Source: Eudorina sp. 2006-703-Eu-15 | Taxonomy: Eukaryota > Chlorophyta > Chlorophyceae > Chlamydomonadales > Volvocaceae | Reading direction: 5' to 3' | DNA length: 64,000 nt | NCBI GenBank assembly: GCA_003117195.1 | Contig: BDSI01000062.1 | Location: 289,726 to 353,725 of the forward strand | Shown: positions 37,782-48,963 of the stretch, piece after piece | How the letters are laid out: each line of letters begins with the position of its first letter | Numbering within the stretch: the first letter of the stretch is position 1 | The notes under the pieces: model-generated | Told to the model about the DNA's origin: nothing | The model's database searches: none | The model's input: only the letters and a program-made list of their open reading frames with translations | Translations under genes and position numbers: made by a program

Positions 37782-40553
37782 TCACCCCCGGCGTGAGGCG
37801 CCGCCGTCCTCGATGCTTCCTTTGCCTCCCGCTTCCTGCCCAGCGCCGCCCGCCGCGCCCGCACCGCTGGCGATCTGCTGCATCTTGATGTAGTTGTACC
37901 AGGCGAAGCCCGCCAGCGAGATGATGTAACCGACGCCCTGCAGGACGCCAAACACACCGCAGCGACAGCGCCAATGTCTCAGCTCAGGCAGGGTCGGGTC
38001 CGGTCAGCGCAGGTACCAAGTGCGGAACGCCGCGGACCCATCGTCCCAGCCTCAGCCCGGCTCATCCTCATCCGCAGCCCGGCTCATGCTCATCCTAATC
38101 CTCAGGCTAGGCCAGGCCTGGTCGGGTTCGGCGAGGTCCGGTTGGCTGTAGGAAGCTGAGGGAAGGTCAGATCAGGTCCGGCCAGGCGGAGTCAGCTCCG
38201 CGCCGCAGCCCGGCTCACCTGCAACCCGGTGACCACCTCGGCGAAGAACAGCACTCCGAACACCACCAGCAGCGAGTTCTTGACGGTGCCCAGCACCTTG
38301 AGCGTAAGGCTGGACGCGAGCTGTGGGGGCCCGGCGGGTGCAGGAGATTGGTGGACACGCGGGGCGGTGGGTGGTTGAAAAGAAATACATGTTCGGTGGT
38401 CTGAAATCCAGAAACGGTGGGTGGGTTGGGGAGGATGGGCCAGGGGACACACAACAGCAGGTCTGCCGGGCGCGCGCCACCAAAAGACGTCATGAAGGGC
38501 TGCAGCTCTGAAATCTAGGGGAAGGTGAGTTCTGAAAATTAGGGGAGGTGAGTTCTGAAAATTAGGGGAGGTGAGTTCTGAAAACTAGGGGAGGTGAGTT
38601 CAGGTATCGCAAGCCATCCCAAGACCATGCTGGCGGTGCTGCTGAGGACAGCGGGTCGTAGGACCTGCAGGTCCTCCGTTCACATCAGGCCACGCCGCAC
38701 CTAAGCGGGGGCAGAGGCCAGGGGTATGGACGCCAAGAGCGATGCCTTGCCCTTACCCTCCCTGCCTTCATGTCCCACGGCGACGCGCGCACACCCAGCA
38801 CCGCCCCCACGCTGTCCTCCTCTCCCAACCCGTTCTGCCCTCGCTTCCTTCAGCCTTCCAGACTCGCTCTTCCTCAAGAGCCCCACGGGCCGCCGCGTCC
38901 TCCTCCTCCTTCTCCCCCCGCTTATCCTCCACCTCCTCCTGCTTGCCATCCGGCAATCCCTCACCTTGATCGTGGTGTACGCAAGCGCGTTGACCGCGAA
39001 CCCCATCACCGCGGCCGACAGGAACATCCACGGGTGCGCCCGCACAATGTCCATGTCGCCCGCCTTGCCAATCACGTGGAACTCCACGACCGCTGCCCCG
39101 AGGAACAGCCACACGCAGCAGGCCGGCGCGAGGTACATGAGTCCCTCAATGGGGTGAAACTTGAGCCCCACCAACAGGAACTGCGTCATGACCAGCCGGA
39201 TGGACTCGGCGGTCTCCGAAGAGAACATGAGCACAAGGCCCACGACCGACATTCGTACTTCGCCGTACGCTGCCACCGCGGTGCCCGTCGCGGTCAGCAG
39301 CACAGACGCGATCATGGACCGGGTGGGGTCCTCCAGGCGGGCTATGAATAGACACGTCATGGTGACGACGGGCGTGAAGGCTTTGAGCATCTGGGCATGG
39401 GCAGCGGCAACAGAGGCGGGCGGCGAGGGCTAGCATTACCAACTTTACAAGGCTGTTTCCCTTAAATACCGCTGAGGCAGGGTCGCAATAACGAAGATGC
39501 AGACGTCCCGGGACCGACAACCGCGCCCTGATGGAGCGGGATTCGTAGACGGGTAGCATTTCAAGCGAATGTAGGGCAAAAGGAACGAGTTCTGGCGGGA
39601 TGCAGCGGGACTGGAGGTGGCATCCGCAGCTGTCGGTGCCGCCTGGCCCCCTGCCCCTTCCCGAGGAGATGGCATCAAGCCCTTGGCTGAAACGAAGCAG
39701 CTGTCTGTGCGTCCGCCGCCCGGGCCCTGCCCCTTCCCGAGGACGCTAGGTCCCATGCACCTGAATGAACGCCACTGTGAGGTACAGGTACACCTCGTTG
39801 CCGGTCCAGAGCGTCACCGCCATGAAGAATCTGTGCTCGGGAGGGCAAGCAACCAACCAGGGGCCCAGGGCAGGGGTTGCATCATGTACAGTAAGGGAAC
39901 GACTGGCGAGTGTTTCGAAGACGGAATGATCTCACCACCCCCGAGTTTCGCAGGCTACCTGTGAACTTGGCCAACCCCAGAGCTCCCGTCCTGGGATTCG
40001 GTCGTGAACCTACCCGATGGGCAGAATCTTCGAGACCCAGAAATGTGTCCGCACGACAGCGTGCGTCTCCACGACGCGCAAAACACGACAACAGATGAAG
40101 CTCAACACCCCGCTCATTGCCATGCCCATCATGCTAACGGTCATAGGGTAGTGGAATTTCAGGTCCACCATTATGTACCTACAGGAAAAGCACAGGGCCG
40201 GTAATGGTCAAAGCTTTCATCTTTTATTTGTGATCAATAACAAGTAGCATCGCCGCGTGACGACAGGTCGGTCGCAGTGCGAAAGAAGCAACAGCCCCAA
40301 CAGCGGGGGGACTCGAAGCAACTCACTTGTTGAGGATAATCAGCGCCGATGACACCGTCATCCACGCAACTGAAACTAGGACCGCCAACATGACTCGCAT
40401 CCATCCCGATTTCAACTTTACCACGGTCTTGTCCTTATTATCTAGGAGAGGCTTGCGCTCCACCGATCTCTCCCCCATATTGCCCCCCACTTCGTCAATA
40501 TCTGCACCGTCGTCCAACTTCAGTTTCCGGCCCTCGTCGGGGTCAATTTTCAT
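37782..40553 (-). CDS. TPT-family (drug/metabolite superfamily) sugar-phosphate or nucleotide-sugar transporter
   Basis: Six exons: 40327-40553, 40014-40178, 39761-39830, 38965-39390, 38219-38320, 37782-37937, giving 381 residues. The N-terminal 50 residues are charged and cytosolic-looking. They are followed by about ten hydrophobic helices, beginning [20 protein letters not shown]. Family marks are NKYIM with [10 protein letters not shown] after helix 1, [13 protein letters not shown] in the middle, and [14 protein letters not shown] plus [17 protein letters not shown] near the end. These place it among the plant triose-phosphate-translocator-like proteins of the endomembrane system, antiporters of phosphorylated sugars or nucleotide sugars. 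There is no chloroplast transit peptide. The substrate cannot be told from sequence. It shares a 285-bp promoter region with the HMG gene. Confidence 0.92.
38345..38390 (-). repeat. Intron-border repeat at transporter exon 5 acceptor
   Basis: On the minus strand a T-rich part (atgtatttcttttcaa) is followed by gtgtccaccaatct, ending 24 bp before the exon edge at 38320. It is in sense orientation and is a divergent copy. Confidence 0.5.
38511..38601. repeat. 23-bp tandem repeat, 4 copies, in transporter intron 5
   Basis: Units of the form aaaattaggggaggtgagtt plus ctg are repeated four times (24, 23, 23 and 21 bp). Each copy contains an AGGTGAGT that would be a perfect 5' splice site on the plus strand, antisense to the gene. 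Confidence 0.95.
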
Positions 40554-40838
40554 GGGAACACGAGGGCGGATGTGCCCAAATCGATCACGTGCTCCTAATC
40601 CCGTAAAAACACCGATTACATACTCCGAACAACAAGTGTCCTGCGAAGACCTTCGTTAGTTCTAAACATAGTGTTGCCGTACATGATGGGACCAAATTTT
40701 GAACTAGCTCCCGTTATCTAATTCTAGACTTCTTTGTTTAGGTTTTCTATTGCAGTAGATGTTTACAGGTTAAGCTCATACATCCGAGCGCCGAAGCACG
40801 TAAGCACTTTGCACTTTTTTGAATACGCCCTGGACAGA
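40554..40838. promoter_or_regulatory. Shared divergent promoter (transporter / HMG-box gene)
   Basis: This 285-bp, relatively AT-rich interval lies between two divergent ATG codons. A possible 5' splice site (cacgtaagc) lies near 40797-40805, in what would be the 5' UTR of the HMG gene. Confidence 0.55.
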
Positions 40839-42071
40839 ATGCTAAGGCAATTAACAGCCCAAGGCCTGAAAGCCGTAGCGCCTAAGCAAGGGCGGCGCTT
40901 TGCATCGCTGGCTGCAGCCGAGGCTTGTGAGCTGTCGGCACCAGGGTGCTCGGGCGCGGTCGACGCCCGAGCACCCGTTCCGCACGGTGCCGAAACCCTG
41001 GCTACATGTCTGGGATCATACTTCGCTCCTCAAGCTTTGCACCAACTGCCACCTCGTTGGACAGCGAGACTCGAGATATGGCGGCATTGCTCCACGACGG
41101 CTGCGGCATCCGTGGCACAGCGCCCGGTCGTCTTGTTGGCACGCGCGGCTTCTCTGCAGACCGACTCGGCTCCCACGCGAAAGCATCCGGCGGCCAGCAA
41201 AGCGGTCGCTAGCACCGACAAGAAGGCTGCGGCCTCCAAGAAGACCAAGCCGACCAAGGCGACGCGCGGCAAGACGTCCGCGCGTGGAACCGCTGTGGCG
41301 GAGCGACGGCGGACGACCAGCCAGGATCAGGTGAAGGCCGTCAGGGCTCGCGCGGCTGAGTCCGTCGCCAAGGTCAAGGCACGCGCGGCCGAGCGCACCA
41401 ACAAGCTCCGGGAGGAGGTGCGCTCGCGGGTGGCGGACGCCAAGGCAAAGGCCCAGAAGGAAAAAGCCGACGCCATCGCCAAGGTCAAGGCCGAAGCCGA
41501 GGCGAAGCTAAAAGCGGCGCTGGAGAAGGCCGAGGCGAAGCTGGCGCGCGCCGAGGCGATGGTGAAGGGCAAGAAGCGCGTCAAAAAGGCGCCGTCGGCG
41601 TTCAACCTGTACGTTAAGGACCAGATGAAGGGGAACCCGCAGCTCGCCATTAGCGACGCGTCGAAGCTCTACAAGGTGCTGTCCGAAGCTGAGAAGCAGA
41701 AATACGTCGACGCTGCGGCGGCGGCCAAGGCCGAGGTGGAGAAGCAGCGGGAGAAGCTGGCCACGGAGGGCGCCACCCGTCGGCCAGTCCCGGCGTACAT
41801 TTTCTTCGCAATCGAGCAGCGTCCTGCGGTGCAGGCGGGGAGCCCTAACGCGTCGCTATCCGAGGTCTCTAAGCGGCTGGGCGACATGTGGCGAGGGCTC
41901 AGTGCCGAGCAGCGGCAGCGGTACGTCGACATGGAGGACGCGGACCGGAAAGCCAAGGGGCTGCCGCCGGTGCCGCCAAAGACGGGGTCCACGACCGACC
42001 CGGCGGCGGCCGCGACGGGATCCGCGACCGGCCCGGCGGCGCCGGCGCAGTCGGTCCTTGGGTCGCAATGA
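40839..42071 (+). CDS. Two-HMG-box protein with presequence, probable mitochondrial nucleoid protein
   Basis: An uninterrupted frame of 410 residues. I chose the ATG at 40839 because the frame upstream has no ATG and the new N-terminus (MLRQLTAQGLKAVAPKQGRR) is a good basic presequence. Residues about 115-245 are Lys/Ala-rich, with a long AKAKAEAE-type helix, like histone H1 tails or a coiled coil. Box 1 lies at about 248-305 (KKAPSAFNLYVKDQMKGNPQ) and box 2 at about 314-380 (RPVPAYIFFAIEQRP ... SKRLGDMWRGLSAEQRQRY). The tail is Ala/Gly/Thr/Pro-rich. Two HMG boxes plus a presequence is the plan of TFAM and Abf2, which package and bend mitochondrial DNA. A chloroplast or nuclear location cannot be excluded. 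It is the only intronless complete gene in the window. Confidence 0.83.
   Translation: MLRQLTAQGLKAVAPKQGRRFASLAAAEACELSAPGCSGAVDARAPVPHGAETLATCLGSYFAPQALHQLPPRWTARLEIWRHCSTTAAASVAQRPVVLLARAASLQTDSAPTRKHPAASKAVASTDKKAAASKKTKPTKATRGKTSARGTAVAERRRTTSQDQVKAVRARAAESVAKVKARAAERTNKLREEVRSRVADAKAKAQKEKADAIAKVKAEAEAKLKAALEKAEAKLARAEAMVKGKKRVKKAPSAFNLYVKDQMKGNPQLAISDASKLYKVLSEAEKQKYVDAAAAAKAEVEKQREKLATEGATRRPVPAYIFFAIEQRPAVQAGSPNASLSEVSKRLGDMWRGLSAEQRQRYVDMEDADRKAKGLPPVPPKTGSTTDPAAAATGSATGPAAPAQSVLGSQ
40944..40976. repeat. Perfect 13-bp inverted repeat in the HMG coding region
   Basis: The arms at 944-956 and 964-976 (+40000) are exact complements (gggtgctcgggcg) with a 7-base loop. A shorter outer pair (ggcacc / ggtgcc) extends the hairpin. 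Confidence 0.9.
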
Positions 42072-45000
42072 GCGCCGCGGCGCGGGGCTGGACTTTGGAC
42101 CCGATTTATCGGGGTCCTGCGCGGCCCTGGGTGCTTGACGGGCAGGGAGGCAGTGCGGCAGCGGCGGAGCAGCTCCAGCAGGGACAGGTTGGGACTGGGG
42201 CAGGGGCCTCTGGATAGGACCCAGCAGCTCCTTAGGGGCTGTCGGTGGATATCGGGATTCGGTTGTGCTGGATGGCCCTTCGAGGTTGGCAGGGTGGGTG
42301 TTGCGCTCGGGCCACAGTGTCGCAGGTGTCAGGCTATGCATGTGGGCAGCGGCTGGCGGTTCCGGGCCGTCCTCGGGCCAAGGTGCAGCTGGGTACGGAG
42401 CAATGCGCCACAGCCGCGTTTGTTTCCTGGCCGGGGCTTTGTCGACTCGATACAGATGAAAATACATTGATAGGTAGACGCGTAGATGCGGTCGTACAGT
42501 GCGGTGTGGACAACCAGTGAATGGCCCCGCAGTGCACCCAAGTCAACCTAGCCACCCCGACGCCTCCGGGGATAATATCATACTACCCCGTGTCGACGCT
42601 GCCCACGCTACAGCAGGTGTGTGCGCAGAGACTGGGTACAGTGGACCGTTCAGCCCAAGAGGCTTTGTGGCCTGCGCCAAGCTTATGCTTTTGTATTGAC
42701 CCGTGTGCGTGTGTTCCCGCAACCCGCGCTTGGTTGCTGTCCTTCTTCATGCCCGTCCCGACGAGCTCATTGCTGGTTTGGTTTTGGGTGTGGAACGCGG
42801 AGGGACTGAAGCCGACGTAGAGCACACCCGCGGGCTCACTATGTATATCTGGTGGTGCGCGTGTTAATGCGGTCGGCTTGCTTACATCACGAATAATGGC
42901 TGTTCGCTGCGTTCATCGCTTCCCGTGCTTGCTTACTGCACGCACATTGGCTGTTCGCTGCGCTGAGGAACCCCTTGTACTTGTCTGTCGGCTGCCGGCT
43001 AACCTGGGTGCGTGCATATATACGCGCATCGTCATCGCTTGATGCGAATGTGGATGCGGTCCTCGAGGGGGGAGCCATGCGTGGTCACCGCGGGGGGAGG
43101 GGGATGCAGAAGGGGACCCGTGAGTAGGCAGGGGACAGCAGTCTTTGAATGGGATGTGCGGGGACAGCAGGGCTCGTAAGTGTGGCGGGAACAGGATGTC
43201 AGCCGGTTGCATGTCAGTGTCTTGTGGGTGGGTGGAGGGAACATGGCCTGGTGCTATTTTGCGGTTTGACTAAAAAAAGGAGGACAGGGCCTACGGGCAG
43301 TGTAGGCAGTGCCCATTAGAGACCTGTGTCGCGCTCTTCGTCGCTGTGGTCGCGGTGGCCAACTCTTCGTGCCGCCCTTGAAGGCCATTCGCCTGCGGCT
43401 GCCCGCTGTGCTGGGGGTCGCGAGTGCACAAGTCGGTATGTTCAGCAACGACATGTATACGCCAACGGCCAGGGGAGCAGCTGAGTGCCACCCCGTGGAT
43501 CGATGTCGACGTTATGACCGCTGACGTGTAATCGTGTCGACCAGTGCGTTTCCGCGTGCTGAATGGGTGGACAGCGAGGCTGTTGGGACAACTGGGTGAC
43601 GACAGCGCAGCAGTAGCAACATCATCATAATCGTTTAAAATTTGAACGGCGGGAACGATGACCAGCGGAGGTCAACTTGGCGGCATCGGTGACGCCTGCC
43701 ACCGCGCTCCCGTCACCAACATGCCTTATAGCCAATCCCAGGTAACATCTGAGAAGGAACTCACCCTCGCGCCCTCTCCACTCTTCTCTCTCGCTCTGCC
43801 TCACTCTCGCAGTACTCTCGGGCTGAAAACGACCTCTGCGCTTGCCTCGGCTAACTCCACCGATGCGCCGGTCCCTCTTCACCCGGCGTTCCGGGGCGCG
43901 CACCCATGGGGCCGATCGACCACACAAAACTGTCCCGGGGTGCAAAGCCTGGGCGTCTTCTTTTTTGTCGCTTTGCACGCCCTTCCACGTCTCCGACTGC
44001 CGCCAGCACGCAACGCCGACGCGTTGCGCCCGTCGTGGGCTGCCATCCATGGCTACAACCGCCCCATACCCACAAACACACATCCCTTCGCCGCGCTGTG
44101 CAGCGTCGCTGTGACCGTGCGGCCTTGGTGCCCCTCCGAACCCCCGCCCTCACCTCCCTCATCCGTCCCCAACCCTTGTCCGTCACCACACAACACTGAC
44201 GTGTACCTCTCCCCCCATCCTGGATCCTTGGACCGCGGGCCATCGTCTGCACCTCCTTCACGACGCCGCCAGATCCAGTCCGACCTGCCAGCTCCCTCAC
44301 GGCCCCACCTGGTCATTTAGTCCAGTCGTTATCGGCCACACATCGCCGTTTCCGCCGCCACCGCCGCCGCCCCCACTACGACCACACACAGCAACCCATT
44401 ACCGTGCCGCAGACAACTCCGTGCGCCTGGCGGACCCGTCGTGGCATCTCACTGCTCCCTGGCCGGTTGCGTGCGCACTGCCGCCAAGCACCGCCCCACG
44501 ACGAGCACCGCGGGGTTTCCCACCCGTAGGCACGTGCACGCACATGCAGGGCGCTGCAGTGCCTGCGCATGCTGCTAGCTTGCTGCTGCTCCTGCAGCTG
44601 CTGGCTGCTGCTGCTGCTTGAGGTATCGCGGCAACGCTGCTCACAGCGTAAAGACGGTGGCTCTGAAGCCGGCCCGTTCACGACCTGCGCCACCCGGGGC
44701 AACACTGGTGGCCGATCTGCGCTGCAGCCAAACCAGCCAACTTGGGGCGCCAGCAAACCCTGCAGTTAGATTCCGTCCGGAGCTCCGGACCCTTCCTTCC
44801 AAACACGCTGGCTCGCGATACAGTCGATCCGGGCACCGTATTCGCTGCCCACAACGGGCGCTCGCGGCAGGAGTCTTGATGTTATCGCAACCACCTTCCT
44901 CGTCACCTCACGACCTCGGAGGGGGCCTCTACATGTCCTTATTCCCGCCGCCGCAACCTCTGCGAAGTCACGCTCAGCCCCGACCGAGATCTCCCGCATC

Positions 45001-45391
45001 CCCCAATTTCCTTACCCGCGCCCCCCAATCCCCAACCTGCCCCACGCACCCCAGACTTACGCGGCTCGCTTTCTTCTCCATATACCATACCCGGAACGCG
45101 CCGCTCACAAAGCTGCATGTCATATGCGACCCCCCCCCACACACACACACCACGCCGCAGGCCTCCCTCGCGGCCCCCCCCGCACCTCCCGTACACCTCT
45201 CCGCGCAGCCGTACACCTCCCCGCGGCGCCAAAGGTACCTAGAGCCTCCTGCGGTGCGTTGGCTCTACAGATAGAGAGGCCAGAGACAGCGGGCCACCGG
45301 CCGCCCGTGGTTAGGTGGTAGGTGGCAGCGACCCAGGTTGTAGGCCGCGCGGGGCAGCCGGCTGTGCAAGAGGTAGGTGGTTGGCTACCGC
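42072..45391. other. Region between convergent HMG and TAB2 genes
   Basis: This contains the HMG 3' UTR (possible TGTAA at 43527-43531, +) and the TAB2 3' end. From about 43740 to 45240 the plus strand is unusually C/T-rich, like a chain of introns. No protein family is recognised in any frame. A weak two-exon micro-ORF candidate at 43658 is described in the findings. Confidence 0.5.
43527..43531 (+). terminator. Possible TGTAA polyadenylation signal of the HMG gene
   Basis: This is the first clear TGTAA on the plus strand after the HMG stop codon, but it is 1.46 kb away, so the assignment is tentative. Confidence 0.35.
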
Positions 45392-48300
45392 TTAGATGGT
45401 CGGCGGCGGGCAGTCCTGCAGCAGCCACAGCCCGTTGAGCTCCTCCGAGTCTGGATCAGGCTGCACCGCAAGGAAGTGCAGGCCCCTGGGGATGGAGGAT
45501 GGAGGGGGCAGGGAGGGAGCAGGGGGTCGGTGATTAATGGCCGTACCGTAGTGGGGCGCGTGGCCCGCCCGGAGCTGAGATCCAGGGAGGGGTTTTGTTG
45601 GCAAGAGGTCACGGAGACATAGACGCCCAGGGTGGGCTAGGCGGGCAAGCAGGCCAACCCCGGACGATATCCGGGACAGCAACCCTCCGAAACCCCGGAC
45701 GGAATCCCGGATAGCAACCCTCCGAAACCCCGGACGGAATCCCGGACAGCAACCTTCCGAAACCCCGGACGGAATTCCCGGCTCGCCGGCCCGCCACACC
45801 CCCCTCCACATAGCAACGAGGGCCCCTGCTGCCCTGCCCCTCCCTTCACTCACTTGACGCCCTCCTTGGCGATCTCCCAGCCCTCCGCCTCGCCGATCGA
45901 GTCCTCGTTGGGCCGCCAGCTGCCGTACTTCCATCGCTGGTTGACGCCCGTCTCCAGGATGAGGCAGGAGCGCTGCACGTCCGCCTTCACGGCCGCGATC
46001 TCCAGGCCGTTGGTCCAGGCGGCCAGCGGCAGCGCGCGGCGGCTGAACACCACCACGCCGGGTATGAGGATGTCCATGGGCAGGTCGGACAGACCCGCGG
46101 TCGCCAGGGAGAAAGCCGACCCGAAGATCTCGCCCTGTGCGACGTACAAGTGAGGACAGGTACACGTCGGGTCATTTACGATCAACAGATCGGGTAGTCA
46201 ACAGGTTGGGTCAGAGACGACAAGTCGGGCCGACGTACAAGTCGAGCCAGGTAAACAACAAGTCGGGTCGATCAGAGATGCAGCGGAGGGTACGAAAGAG
46301 AGGGCCTGGGTGGGAATGGGGCCGAGCAGCCTTCGGAATACATCTTGTTTGTAGCGTTTGAATGTGCTGCCCTGCGCTGCGTGTGACGGAGGGGTTGACA
46401 ATTCGAGTAATCCCGGACCCAAATCGCCTGACCCAGATCGCCTAGGAGGTCGCCTAGGAGCAACCAGCATGCACCCCGGCTGCCGTGGGCGCTGGGCGCT
46501 GCCTTGGCGAAGGTCTTTGCGCCTCAAGGGTCAGGACACCCCATTTCGCCCGCTCATGCAAATCCGCAGGTACGACCTCCCCCCCTCGATGTCTCCCTCC
46601 CTCCCTCCCTCGATCTCGCCCTCCCTCCCTCCCTCCCTCGCTGGAGATCCTGGTACAGTTGATTCTTCACCGGACCTTTGCTCTCTGGCAGCAGCGCAGT
46701 TTGAATGTGTCTACCAATTTCCTATATTCCCTCTCCCCCTCCCTGAATCGCTCCCTCCCTCCCTCCCTCTCCCTCTCACCTGCTCGACCTTCTTGAGCAT
46801 CTGGTTGAGGGTCCCCAGGGGAAGCTGCACGAACGCCCACTGCTCGCCACGGAGCGCGTCGGGAAGCGCCTGCGCGCGGCAGCCCAAGAGGGCGGGGGGG
46901 GTGGCCAGGAGGGCGCAGGGCGCACCGCAGAGCAGCGGAGGACCGTCAGTCCCTTCCCAACCACGGACCAGCAGGCCGCGCTCTCGTCAGGTTTTCAGCG
47001 TTCGCGTGACGCGACACGACGCGACGCGAAGGCCACCACCACCTCTACCATGTACCATCACCGTCACCCTTATAGTCAAGGAGTATCAGTACACGTCGGG
47101 ACCCCTCAAGCACGAGCAGCATGATTCATGTCCCGCAGCAGCCGATGCGTAGAGACGGGACAGGCACTGCGCCCCAACCAGGCGGAACCAGGGCGGCGTG
47201 ACTACCCGGCATACCGCAATCCCAGCGTAATGAACACGTCATTCCAGCTCGCATGTCGTCCCCAGCCCGTCGTCAACGCCCCGAAGGCCCATACCCCGCC
47301 CTCGCACGTCCACAGTAAGGCCCGGCCGATAAGGCCCGGCCCATAAGGCCCGGCCCATAACCTTCCTCGCACGTCCGTCCCCACCCAGTAGGCCCGTCCG
47401 GCCCCCTCACCCACCTCAGGCGGTCCCAGATCCAACTGGAACAGCGATTGCGCCTTGTCGCTGTACCGCGGGTCGGGTTTATAGACCGAGTCTAGGCGCT
47501 CGGTGATCCACGCTGCGATCGATGATGCGCACGGCGGCGGCGAGATGTAAGGTTATGCAAGGTTATGCGGGTCCACTGTAACATCATGTATAATAAGGTT
47601 ATGCAGCGTTCGCGGCAACGAAATCTCATTGGAGGAGACCGCCGGTTAGTTGCAGCGCAGCGCTGCATACGCCTGATCCCGCACAGCCCAGCTATGCTCA
47701 ACCCAGCCCACCCCAGCTCAAACCAAATCCGTCGAGCCCAGCAAAGCCTCACCGATCAAAGGTGCAAAAGGCGCGTTTGTGGCTAAGTCCCCGGTCCCCG
47801 GTCATGGGCCGGAGTCAACACCAAGTCCCAGCTCCCCCCCCACACACACACGCGCACATGGGACAGTGCGCGTGCGTTACCCGTGCTACTGGGGGCATCA
47901 CGATGGACGATGGACGCGTCACTACAGATGTCATCTCGGATGCCCTCAGGCAGCCACAGGTTAAACATGGGGGTGCCCGGCATCACATCTGCGGTGACGC
48001 TTCCGTCAGTCGCGTGGCCCTGCGACCCACGAATGGGCCACTGGGGCCACACACACCAACCAATGGCGGGGCTGGCCAGCCCCGCCACGGAAGATTCGGT
48101 CTGGGTTCATGCGCAGCTGCGGCCCCGGCCACCGGCTGTGGCCGTAGAGCATGGACCCTCGTCCGGTGGACCGCGAGGTCGCGCAACAGCCCACGCACTG
48201 CCACGGCACCCCAGTCCCCAGGAGCCCTTGACTGCCGCATAGATCCGTTGATGGGAGCCCCACCCATGGCGAAGCTAAGACATGGTACCGCAGGCGGTGG

Positions 48301-48963
48301 GGGGGAAGGCCGCGGATGACTCACACATCACGGTGAAGCAGCGGCGGCTGGGCACCGCCTTGATTTGGCAGTCCGCCAGCGCTTTGGTGATGATCGTCTG
48401 CATCTGCGACCGGAAGAAACGGGCCTTCTCCGGCCTTTGCGCGCCCGGCTGGGAGAGGATTCGCTCGATGGCGCGCTTGAGCTGCGAGCGGGGGGCAAGG
48501 ATGTGGCCAGGTGGTAACAGAGCGCCAGACTCAGCCTCGGTCGGCGGTCGGAAAAACTCAGCCAAGTTAAATGAGGCGAACGCACCTCGGCGCTGTTGAT
48601 CTTGCTGTTCGGGAAATACTCCGAAAACTCAAACGTGCGCTCCGGGTCGCAGATCAAAAGCTCCCAGACCTTCTTGCCCCGCTCATCAAGCAGCGGACGT
48701 GAGCAAAAATCTATCTCCCACGTGGTCGATTTGGGCACTGCTTTGCTTGTCGTTGCTGTAGACGCTTCATGGACTGCAGTCTCGCTGCTATACACAATAA
48801 CCTGGCTCCGCAGTTCCTTCCGCCGCTGCCCAAGCGACGACGAGCGGTGCTGCACGGCGCGGGGCGCTGTTGCATGTGAGAGCACAGGACAAGGAATTGG
48901 TGCTGAAGATCTTGTGTGCGCTTGCGGCGCGAACAAGCGCTGGGGCCCCAGGGCTGACGACAT
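45392..48963 (-). CDS. TAB2: TAB2, chloroplast translation factor for psaB mRNA
   Basis: Six exons: 48586-48963, 48325-48481, 47415-47512, 46780-46869, 45854-46134, 45392-45485, giving 365 residues, close to the known Chlamydomonas and plant lengths. The first 60-70 residues are Ser/Arg/Ala-rich and lack early acidic residues, as in a transit peptide. The mature part has TWEIDFCSRPLLDERGKKVW at residues 78-97, EKARFFRSQMQTIITKA in exon 2, WAFVQLPLGTL in exon 4, LAAWTNGLEIAAVKADVQRS in exon 5 and the C-terminal WLLQDCPPP motif. TAB2 and its plant homologue ATAB2 bind the psaB 5' region in the stroma and allow synthesis of photosystem I reaction-centre protein PsaB. Introns 3 and 5 (numbered in transcript order) carry minisatellites. 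Confidence 0.95.
45671..45775. repeat. 35-bp tandem repeat, 3 copies, in TAB2 intron 5
   Basis: Three 35-bp units occur, each with cccggacagcaaccctccga and a following aaaccccggacggaat, differing at one or two bases. Confidence 0.95.
46683..46729 (+). repeat. Intron-border repeat, GTCTACC class, at TAB2 exon 4 donor
   Basis: It begins ctctggcagcagcgcagttt and continues gaatgtgtctaccaatttcc. It is antisense to TAB2 and is followed by ctccct repeats up to the exon edge at 46780. Confidence 0.75.
47316..47357. repeat. 14-bp tandem repeat, 3 copies, in TAB2 intron 3
   Basis: Three units of taaggcccggccca occur, the first with ga in place of ca. Confidence 0.95.
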
